48,442 nt of DNA, taken from Phlegmacium glaucopus (Eukaryota; Basidiomycota; Agaricomycetes; Agaricales; Cortinariaceae). The position numbers and the translations under genes were made by a program. The stretch is taken from assembly GCA_015039465.1 (NCBI GenBank), contig MU130544.1:63895-112336 (forward strand), written 5' to 3'. The notes under the pieces were generated by a model. That model was not told the DNA's origin and made no database searches. It saw only the letters and a list, made by a program, of their open reading frames with translations. Positions 40,737 through 48,442 of the stretch are shown here, one piece after another. Each line of letters begins with the position of its first letter. Position 1 is the first letter of the stretch.

Positions 40737-41233
40737 GGCACAAGAGGGTGAAGATAATCGAGGAGTTGTTGTGGTCCAATGAAGACGATTAGACGAAATC
40801 TCAGGCGTTTATACTGTGTTTATAACGAGCGTCTGCGGAAGGTGGGAGAGAAGGTGTAATGTTCGACGTTATCTGATGTCACTTACTAAATGTCATGAAT
40901 TGCCAGAAGCGCTGGAGGATATGATTGGCCAGAGGTCAACAGCTCGACTTTGAATGTCACGTCACCCAAAAAAGTTGATGATAAGGCAAAAAGGAAATGC
41001 TGTGCAGCGTAGCCGACAATCCTTTCCTCGTATCAGATGACAGAAACTCGTTAAGCTGTGAATACTATATGAATGACTCAGCTCAGGCTATGCAATACTT
41101 CTTTTTGCAGCTGGCATGTTCAATAAAATACAGAAGGTAAATCAGACACGGGCACAAGGAACTCACCTGGAACGACTGCACGTCGTGGAAGAGCAAACCA
41201 TTTCATCTTCTCCCCGTACCGAAGTTCCTGATT
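40737..41233. promoter_or_regulatory. Divergent intergenic region: WD-kinase copy 2 / membrane-protein copy B
   Basis: About 500 bp between opposite start codons. The left half belongs to the WD-kinase duplication and the right half (from ~40985) to the membrane-protein duplication, so two separately duplicated promoters have been joined head to head. The TTCAATAAAATACAGAAGG stretch near 41118 recurs before copies A and C. Confidence 0.55.
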
Positions 41234-43610
41234 ATGATCTTTCTTTTCATACTCTACAGTTTCTCCTTGCATGGCAACATCCTTGCAGGACCTCTACATG
41301 CAACATTTGAAAGTTCATTCTATCCACGCGAAATCGACCCCAACAATCTCACACAGCGAACAGAATGGAACATCATTTGGAGCTGCTTCGCCACACTTTT
41401 CGCATGCTCATGGATTTCAGTACATCCCAACATTCCGGCTCCATCAGACAGCTCCACCCGAATATTTGTCAGGCGCTTGATGATAATGGGATGCACGCTC
41501 ATTGCACCTGAGATGTTGATTGTCTGGGCAGCAAGACAGTGGTACGCAGCTCATGATATCGCGAAGAGACATAGATGTGTGATCTTTCTCCTTTGAATCT
41601 CTCGAATGACTATATGACTAATTTTGATATATCAGATCGAGGATGGACTACAACGCACGGCTTTTTCGCTTCAATGGGGGGATTCATGCTTTACAAAGAT
41701 GGTGTTATGGCTGAAAATTTAAAAATCGAAAAGCTTGAAACGCTTGCAGCAGAGGGGAAGATTGATTGGCCAACTATCTCGGAAAAAGACATTCAAGACA
41801 GGAGCAAAGGAGACTCATTCTCCAAAGGTTTTGCCGTTCTCCAGACTACTTGGTTCATTAGTCAATGCATTTCACGGGGTGTTGCTGGACTAATCCTTAC
41901 CGAGTTGGAATTGGTAACCCTCGCCTTTTCTGTCCTAAATGCCATCTTGTACTTCCTTTGTTGGAGTAAACCTCTTGTTGTTTCCTGTCCTGTCGCCATC
42001 CATCTTCGCCGCCCTACAACTTCAAATACTGCATTACCGTCCTCCGATCGAGAAGCTGGAATACCGGCCGCGGATTTAGAGCACGGAGAAACTCGTGACC
42101 AAGATATCCCCTCACTGTATTCCACCATTGTCCACGTCCATACTACTCGTTTTACTACAATTTCAGATACTACACAGCTAGCTGGAATGCCGACCAGGGA
42201 TTCAGAGTACGGAGGAACTCCTGACCAAGATAAGCACGGCCACAAGGATGGCTTTACTATATCCGCTCCATTCCAGCGTAATCCCTCTGCATTTGCGCGT
42301 TTTCGAGCCTATATCTGCAATGAGCTCGAGGACAAGGGGTTGTTCGCCGTGATAGTCATTATTATCAAAAAGCCATTCCGGATCATGTTGGCTCCTATTA
42401 TTTCCATGTCCTTTGACATTATGCGTGACAGACCCCCGGACCCTTTGTCCGTTCCAACATTCTATGCGCCACCCACATCAAGAGACGGTCAGGCAAGAAT
42501 CATTGGAATATACATTGGCATATTATTTGGTGGGATTCACTGTATCGCATGGTCCTTTAGGTTTCAGTCGGTTGCAGAACAATACATTTGGAGGATTAGT
42601 GCTGTCAACATCACGGTCCTCCCTATTATCATCGCTACTATCTTCGCTGTCTCTTGCATTCGACACACACTAATCCCCTATATGGTGGCATATTGGCTTT
42701 CACGTATTGTGCTCCTCATTCTTCCTCTTCTAGCCTTACGGTCGCTTCCTCCTGAAGCACTTTTAAACCTGAAATGGACCACTTTTATACCCCACATATA
42801 GTCGTTTCTTTACACTTTTTTTTGTTTTTGTGCTCTGGACTTTGACATTGTATTCATACTTCTCATTACTATCAGTTGGATTGGACATTCGTAACCTAAC
42901 TTACTTAGCAAACATGTAACATGTATCCTCACATTTGGACCGAGTCTGATAGTGCTTCATTGCCACCTTCCGACACGACTTTCAGAACGGCGACGAAACC
43001 CATGATGTGAATATTTTCCTCAAACGCCGAAATCAAATTTCGACGCTACTTCAAAGCCAAGAAAATGCGAACTATGTAGTGGGCGAAATATGATGACGAC
43101 TAAAATTTATTGACCTAGAATAACAGACTAGGCACAATGCATTAAGTATGAATTATAGTAGGGAACTGATAACGTACCTCAGTGTTATGATGACTAAGGG
43201 AAAGAGATTCTGAAGAAAAATTGAACGAACAGGAGTTCATCATGTGACTTGGAGGAAGCACCCTTCTAAAATGAATGTTAGCGGCGCGTATTCCTGGACA
43301 TCCACCTCAAACTCTGGACAGGAGTAACCCGTTGACTCCGAGCGTTGAGTAAGAACCCACTATTTGCACTCGTAATCTTGTACAGTGGGTTTGTTGTTAA
43401 TGTAAGGGCGTTGAGGATGGGCACTGTGCAGAAGAAAAACGGATGAATCATGATTGGTTGTCGGTGAAAGAGGGCAACTACATATGGGAGTGGCGAGCAA
43501 AGAGTTAGTTGTCTTTGGGTGAGTTGGCTGTTAGTACCTTGGACGAGTTACAACCAGTGCAATATTAGGTTCACATTGTGTACAAGGGATGGCAGTGTAA
43601 TGTTCTCGTC
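40985..43610. repeat. Segmental duplication unit B (membrane-protein gene with flanks)
   Basis: Aligns with unit C (~43688-46693) and in part with the copy A locus. Start: GGCAAAAAGGAAATGCTGTG (40985). End: GTTCACATTGTGTACAAGGG and GGCAGTGTAATG (about 43610). Confidence 0.85.
41234..42801 (+). CDS. Multi-pass membrane protein, copy B (apparently intact)
   Basis: Two exons, 41234-41576 and 41636-42801, joined across a GTGTGA...ATATCAG intron, give a 502-residue frame. The N-terminus MIFLFILYSFSLHGNILAG looks like a signal peptide. Hydrophobic segments follow: IIWSCFATLFACSWISV, IMGCTLIAPEMLIVWA, GFFASMGGFML, the long stretch from VAGLILTELELVTLAF to ILYFLC, IGIYIGILFGGIHCIAW, then two or three at the C-terminus up to KWTTFIPHI. 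Between them is the family block SEKDIQDRSKGDSFSKGF. A hydrophilic variable linker (about residues 250-320) separates the halves. Many Agaricomycetes have expansions of this protein type; no function is established to my knowledge. Start at 41234 is chosen because it alone yields the conserved hydrophobic leader in all three copies. Confidence 0.85.
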
Positions 43611-43687
43611 CTCGTCTAATTTTGTAGGTTCTCTATTCATCTCTCATTTAACCACCGAAGGCTCAAGCGCTCAAAGTCAAGAAACGC
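42802..43687. other. 3' flank and spacer between membrane-protein copies B and C
   Basis: 42802-43070 is the flank common to all three copies. 43250-43610 recurs almost unchanged at 46320-46690, including GTTGACTCCGAGCGTTGAGT and GGGCGTTGAGGATGGGCACT. No ORF explains this conservation; it may only reflect recent duplication. Confidence 0.6.
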
Positions 43688-46600
43688 GGGCAAAAAAGAA
43701 ATGCTGTGCAACGTAATGGATTATGCCGACAATCCTTTCCTCGTATCAGATGACAGAAACTCGTTAAGCTGTGAATATATGGATGGCTCAGCTCAGGCTA
43801 TGCAATGCTTCTTTTTGCAGTTGGCATGTTCAATAAAATACAGAAGGTAAATTAAACACGGGCACAAGGAACTCACCCGGAGCGACTGCACTTCGTGGAA
43901 GAGCAAACCATTTCATCTTCTCCCAGTACCGAAGTTCCTGATTATGATCTTTCTTTTCATACTCTACAGTCTCTCCTTGCATGGTAACGTCCTTGCAGGA
44001 CCTCTACATGCAGCATTTGAAAGTTCATTCTATCCACGCGAAATCGACTCCAACAATCTCACACAGCGAACAGAATGGAACATCATTTGGAGCTGCTTCG
44101 CCACACTTTTCGCATGCTCATGGATTTCAGTACATCCCAACATTCCAGCTCCATCAGACAGCTCCACCCGAATATTTGTCAGGCGCTTGATGATAATGGG
44201 ATGTACGCTCATTGCACCTGAGATGTTGATTATATGGGCAGCAAGGCAGTGGTATGCAGCTCATGATATCGCGAAGAGACATGAAGGTGTGATATTTCTC
44301 CTTTGGATCTCTCGAATGACTATATGACTAATTTTGATATATCAGATCGAGGATGGACTACAACGCATGGCTTTTTCGCTTCAATGGGGGGGTTCATGCT
44401 TTACGAAGATGGCGTTATGACTGAAAATCTGAAGATCGAAAAGCTTGAAACGCTTGTGGCATGGAGGCAGATTGATTGGCCAACTATCTCGGAAAAAGAT
44501 ATTCAGGACAGGAGCAAAGGAGACTCATTCTCCAAAGGCTTTGCTGCTCTCCAAACTACTTGGTTCATCGGTCAATGCATCGCACGGGGTGTTACTGGAC
44601 TAGTCCTTACCGAGTTGGAATTGGTAACCCTCGCTTTTTCTGTTCTAAATGCCATCTTGTACTTCCTTTGGTGGAATAAACCTCTTGTTGTTTCCTGTCC
44701 TGTCCCCATCCACCTTCATCGTCCTACATCTTCAAATACTGCATTAACGTCCTCCGATCGAGAAGCTGGAATGCTGGCCACAGATTTGGACTACGGAGAA
44801 ACTCGCGACGAAGATATCTCCTCATTGTATTCCGACGTCTCCAGCCCCTCTGCCTTTGCGCGTTTTCGAGCCTATATCTGCAATGAGCTCGAGGACAAAG
44901 GGTTGTTCGCCGTGATAGTCATTGTTATCAAAAAGCCATTCCGGATCATGTTGGCTCCTATTATTTCCATGTCCTTTGACATTATGCGTGACAGACACCC
45001 GGACCCTTTGTCCGTTCCAACATTCTATGCGCCATCCACATCAAGAGACGGTCAGGCAAGAATCATTGGAATATATATTGGCATATTATTTGGTGGGATT
45101 CACTGTATTGCATGGTCCTTTAGGTTTCAGTCGGTTGCAGAACAATACATTTGGAGGATTAGTGCTGTCAACATCACTGTCCTCCCTATTATCATCGCTA
45201 CTATCTTCGCTGTCTCTTGCATTCGACACACACTGATCCCCTATATGGTGGCATATTGCTTTCACGTGTTGTGCTCCTCATTCTTCCTCTTCTAGCCTTA
45301 TGGTCGCTTCCTCCTGAAGCACTTTTAGACCTGAAATGGACCACTTTTATACCCCACATATAGTTACGCTTTTTTTGACACTTTTTTGTTTTCGTGCTCT
45401 GGACTTTGACATTGTATTCATACTTCTCATTACTATCAGTTGGATTGGACATTCCTGGCCTAACTTACTTACCAAACATGCAACATGTATCCTCGCATTT
45501 GGGAGCCTGATAGTGCTCCATTACCACCTTCCGACACGACTTTCAGAACGGCGACGAAACCCATGATGTGAATATTTTCCTCAAACGCCGAAGTCAAATT
45601 TCGACGCTACTTCAAAATGATACAACAGCAGCCTTGCTACGAGACTACAACCGCCCTTCCAGATGGCATTCTCGTGTTTATTCGCCGAGGATGTCAATGA
45701 GCTCTGTGTTAACAAGATTCCCGCATACGCATTTCGCATTTCGCCTCTCTCACTCTAATAATTCAGAACCCCTGTTGTACTAGTGTGCCTAATGTTAGTA
45801 TCATGATCATCCGTTCCCAGCGAGTCTCGAATCGGACAATCCAGCTGGTGGCAGCACATCTGGAGATCAACAATAGACGCTTTGGTATAGACAGACTTAT
45901 GATCTATTATAAATATTCCAAGCGACTTGGGGTTGAAGGGAGACAGGATTTACACAATCATGGTGTGGTTTTCAACTTTTGAAGGCCGTGTAGGGGTAAT
46001 ATTGCTTTATAGCTTCTATGAAATCGAGTTAGCAGCGGAATGCAAAATCAAATCTGAAACATGCTTCGAGAATGGTCGAGCCAAGGTGTGTCGCTTTGAT
46101 CTTCTGGAAATCATCCATTAGTAACACCTACGTTCACGATGAGGTAAAATTCTATATAACAGGTTAGGAAGGAAGTGATGAGGAGAAAGGGGGGAAAAAT
46201 CATATCCTGGTCGAAAGGCGTTGCATTCGTGCCGTTAATCCACGGGTAATGTCGGGTTGTGTAGAGGCGCTTCATCATGTGACTTCGCGTTCTGAATAGA
46301 CTAAGGAAGAGAGATATTCGACTCTTCCGAAATGAATGCTAGCGACGCGTATCTCACACTCTGGACGGGAGTAATCACCGCTTCCGGTGCTAAAAATCCT
46401 GCTCCGTTGACTCCGAGCGTTGAGTAAGAACCCACTATTTGCACTCGTGATCTTGTACTGTGGGTTATGTTGTCAATGTAAGGGCGTTGAGGATGGGCAC
46501 TGTGCAGAAGAAAAAACGGACGATTGGTTGTTGGTGAAAGAGGGCGACTAGATATTAGAGTGGCGAACAGAGAGTTAGCTGTCTTTGGGTGAGTTGGCTG

Positions 46601-46693
46601 TTAGTACCTTGGATGAGTAGACCAGTTACACTTACAACTAGCAGGATATCAGGTTCACATTGTGTATAAGGGGTGGCATTGTAAGGCTCTCAT
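43688..46693. repeat. Segmental duplication unit C (membrane-protein gene with flanks)
   Basis: Aligns with unit B. Starts GGGCAAAAAAGAAATGCTGTG-like at 43688; ends at ~46693, where the chromovirus LTR has inserted. Unit C has ~0.4 kb at 45620-46170 not matched in unit B. Confidence 0.85.
43944..45295 (+). pseudogene. Multi-pass membrane protein, copy C, frameshifted near the C-terminus
   Basis: Exons 43944-44286 and 44346-45295 (same intron as copy B) give 430 residues. The sequence is very close to copy B up to VAYC. There copy B has GCATATTGGCTTTCACG and copy C GCATATTGCTTTCACG: one G is missing at ~45257, so the last membrane segments and the conserved PHI end are lost and the frame stops at 45293. 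The old C-terminal coding sequence is still present downstream to ~45361. The variable linker is also ~50 codons shorter than in copy B (YSDVSSPSAFARF), but in frame. Could still be expressed as a shortened protein. Confidence 0.85.
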
Positions 46694-46695
46694 CT
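45362..46695. other. 3' flank of copy C; no gene recognised
   Basis: Shared flank to ~45620, then unique DNA (~45620-46170) with short ORFs lacking recognisable domains, then the repeat of 43250-43610. Stops at the LTR. Confidence 0.5.
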
Positions 46696-47014
46696 TGTAA
46701 CGAAAAGATAAGCCAGTGACTGTGAAGTGACTGAAGTTTGATTTCGTCACACTAGAGGAACCTCGAAAGACGGTTTAAGACTTTAAGATTCGCTAAGTCT
46801 ATTTACATTTTGGTTCGTCGTTTATATACCAATAAAATAGCCACAATAAACAAATAGAAAGATAGAATAATAATCAAAATCAAAGGAACATAAAGAATGA
46901 CCTTGGTCAGGTCTTTTGGTGATCGAGTGATCAATATAAAAGAAATATGAAAGAAGATAAGATAAGATAAACTTGAAACACACGTGCAGTTACTTTTATA
47001 ACAGATTCGTTACA
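46696..47014 (-). repeat. 3' LTR of a minus-strand chromovirus (319 bp)
   Basis: On the plus strand it begins TGTAACGAAAAG and ends TTCGTTACA, so both ends are TG...CA with inverted TGTAACGAA. The Pol C-terminus reads towards it from the right. The 5 bases before it are CATCT, the expected target duplication; the other end is outside the window. Confidence 0.85.
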
Positions 47015-47045
47015 CTCGCCCTCCAGATCGCGTTAAGGACGAGAT
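47015..47045 (-). promoter_or_regulatory. Polypurine tract next to the 3' LTR
   Basis: In minus-strand sense GGAGGGCGAG directly precedes the LTR start TGTAACGAA, the usual place and composition for the plus-strand primer of reverse transcription. Confidence 0.65.
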
Positions 47046-48442
47046 CTATTCTTCTAGGACATCGCTGGGACCAGGATTCTTGCTGAGAACACTCGGGTCG
47101 ATGGTAGATGGTCCGGTAGTATCCATAGAATTATTGGTAGCAAAGTTGGAAGTGGACGGATCCGCGGAATTGGTAAAGATCGTTAATGGGCCATCGAGAG
47201 TATGTTGAGAGGAAGAAACATGATGGTCGGAGGTATACGACCCCATTGAGACCTGGTCGTTATATTCTTCGGTCATTGGTGTGGCGATAGGGTCGAAACG
47301 ACGACTCTGATGGCGACGACTCTTTTCTTTTCCAAATTTTCCGAATAAATTGTTACGTTTTTCTTCGCGCTGGTCGTAGTGGTCACGACTTTTCTTGTTT
47401 CGGTAAGCATGGATGGTAGCGTAATCTTCGAAGACGAGAGCTTGGCCTTCAGTAAGACGACGGGGACCTGGCAATCCACACTGTTCCGGGGTGATGAAGA
47501 AATCTTCCAAGTATACTGGGCTGAGAGATTTTTGGGCGTAGTCTGGGTCCTCGTCTGGAGCATAAATAGATAAAATTCGAAGGTCGTGAGGATAAGAACC
47601 GGTATTAAAAGTAGTGGCAAAGACGTGATAGCCGAGAGGGACTTTGGCGCGCGTCAAATCCTTTCCGTCACGGATATACTTGTCAAAATCAAGGTAGGTC
47701 ATGATCTGACCAACGTGAAGACGAGTAGGTTGTTGGTCGTTGTCGAACATGAGATATTCGGTTTTCTTGTGGCGAATAAAACGTGGATGTGTGATCCCTT
47801 GCAACGGACGCATATCAAAATAAAGAATGTCGATTGATGGGTTATGGATGGGTAATGTAATGTCAGACGAATGCGAAGTCTGATGGGGGAAGAAAGGAAG
47901 AAAGAATGTCGACAGTAGGGATAAGGCGTCGAATATATATGCGGTTTCTTGAATAGAGGTGATCGAAATTTGATCGAAAGAGTCGGCGGATGGGAGCGGA
48001 GTGGAAAATGGAGGGCTCAGTGAGAGGGCCCCTAGGAAGACCTGAGGGTCTTCCCGTGGTGGACTACCCTTTCCTTTGGGTAGTTCTGCTATAGTTTTCA
48101 CGCCTAGTAGTTCGAAATATTCGTCGAGCGCCTGTACGTGCCGAATTTGATAATACGGCATCCATGTGATGTCACCTGTTTTCCAGTGTATTTCAAACAC
48201 GGCATCCTCTGCCGACCCATGATGTGACTTAATAGCGTCAACTGCCCATTCGTCATCCGTGGTGGACCCTTCTCCTATTTGAGTATCCATCCTGCCGGGG
48301 AATAGTCTATCATCGTTAGGTACATGTAACCTTAACAAAGATGCGTGAAATACATCATGTAATCCCCGTTGTTTTAAGTGTGCAGGTAACTCAATCTTAA
48401 ATGATTGATTATTAAAATCTTTAAGAATTTTGTAAGGTCCGA
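47046..48442 (-). CDS. Chromovirus Pol C-terminus (integrase end, chromodomain, long tail), partial
   Basis: Open from the right window edge to the stop at 47046. It begins with the integrase GPY/F module (GPYKILKDFNNQSFKIELP, HDVFHASLLRLHVPND), then a chromodomain (EWAVDAIKSH, VFEIHWKTGDITWMPYYQI, about 48090-48245), which in Tf1/Tcn-type chromoviruses directs integration to marked chromatin. About 340 further residues follow: a hydrophobic, Phe/Ser/Pro-rich part, then ITHPRFIRHKKTEYLMFDND, MTYLDFDKYIRDGKDLTRAK, PLGYHVFATTFNTGSYPHDL and a Ser/Thr-rich end. The tail is not part of standard Pol and I recognise no domain in it. No stop or frameshift is visible, so the element may be intact. Confidence 0.88.
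   Translation of the reverse strand, partial: GPYKILKDFNNQSFKIELPAHLKQRGLHDVFHASLLRLHVPNDDRLFPGRMDTQIGEGSTTDDEWAVDAIKSHHGSAEDAVFEIHWKTGDITWMPYYQIRHVQALDEYFELLGVKTIAELPKGKGSPPREDPQVFLGALSLSPPFSTPLPSADSFDQISITSIQETAYIFDALSLLSTFFLPFFPHQTSHSSDITLPIHNPSIDILYFDMRPLQGITHPRFIRHKKTEYLMFDNDQQPTRLHVGQIMTYLDFDKYIRDGKDLTRAKVPLGYHVFATTFNTGSYPHDLRILSIYAPDEDPDYAQKSLSPVYLEDFFITPEQCGLPGPRRLTEGQALVFEDYATIHAYRNKKSRDHYDQREEKRNNLFGKFGKEKSRRHQSRRFDPIATPMTEEYNDQVSMGSYTSDHHVSSSQHTLDGPLTIFTNSADPSTSNFATNNSMDTTGPSTIDPSVLSKNPGPSDVLEE

Larger units (their letters stand above)
38180..40983. repeat. Segmental duplication unit 2 (WD-kinase gene with flanks)
   Basis: Aligns with ~34030-36757, same orientation. The right end (GTTGATGATAA at ~40974-40984) directly joins the start of membrane-protein unit B (GGCAAAAAGGAAATGCTGTG). 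Confidence 0.85.

Noticed and set aside
41116..41310. Upstream plus-strand ORF before membrane-protein copy B (also 9724-9957) as the N-terminal exon
   Set aside because: It is in another frame and overlaps the start region; the frame starting at 41234 (9872, 43944) gives the conserved hydrophobic leader in all copies.
45568..45783. ORF after membrane-protein copy C
   Set aside because: No ATG start, no domain; its first part is the non-coding flank common to all three copies.

Overview
The window looks like nuclear DNA from a mushroom-forming basidiomycete (Agaricomycetes); no species can be named. The host genes carry many 50-60 bp spliceosomal introns. They belong to families typical of that group: a STAND NTPase whose P-loop is followed by FWVDASS, an HCS1-type helicase, an M20 amidohydrolase, WD40-kinase fusions and a large family of multi-pass membrane proteins. 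The transposons also fit: a Ty3/gypsy chromovirus, a Pif1/Helitron-type helicase gene, a hAT-type MITE and a tRNA-headed retroposon.

Layout. 1-9.8 kb is mostly ordinary gene space: a STAND NTPase running off the left edge (-), a decayed dynactin-p150-like segment (+), an unidentified ORF set (-), the DNA helicase HCS1 (-), and a PM20D2-like peptidase (+) that diverges from HCS1 with only 77 bp between start codons. 9.87-11.92 kb holds membrane-protein copy A, broken by a 375-bp hAT-like MITE with an 8-bp target duplication. 12.4-19.4 kb is a nest: two ~330-bp inverted arms with a 5.9-kb gypsy element between them (5-bp target duplication TTTAC, nearly identical LTRs, but a coding region full of stops and an integrase replaced by foreign sequence).

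19.4-32.8 kb is an AT-rich, almost CpG-free transposon graveyard. It contains a kinase-tail remnant, copia-like LTR material, a decayed Pif1-type helicase gene with a cysteine-protease C-terminus (invaded by two solo LTRs of one family, each with its own 5-bp target duplication), and a TIR-bounded element carrying six ~173-bp satellite-like units. At 32.83-33.62 kb lies a CpG-rich, poly(A)-tailed, tRNA-headed retroposon with a 14-bp target duplication.

34-46.7 kb is built from two tandem duplications. One is a ~2.75-kb unit with a WD40-(pseudo)kinase gene (- strand, two copies). The other is a ~2.6-3.0-kb unit with the multi-pass membrane protein (+ strand, copies B and C). WD-kinase copy 2 and membrane-protein copy B are divergent from one ~500-bp intergenic region. 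Copy B looks intact, copy C is truncated by a one-base deletion, and WD-kinase copy 2 carries a minisatellite-expanded linker. From 46.7 kb to the right edge is the 3' LTR and C-terminal Pol of a minus-strand chromovirus.

How it fits together: the conserved housekeeping pair (HCS1, M20 peptidase) is flanked by lineage-specific families of STAND, pseudokinase and membrane proteins that duplicate, acquire repeats and decay, in a stretch repeatedly invaded by transposons. No biochemical pathway links the genes. The possible shared job of the WD-pseudokinase and membrane-protein families is inference from position only.
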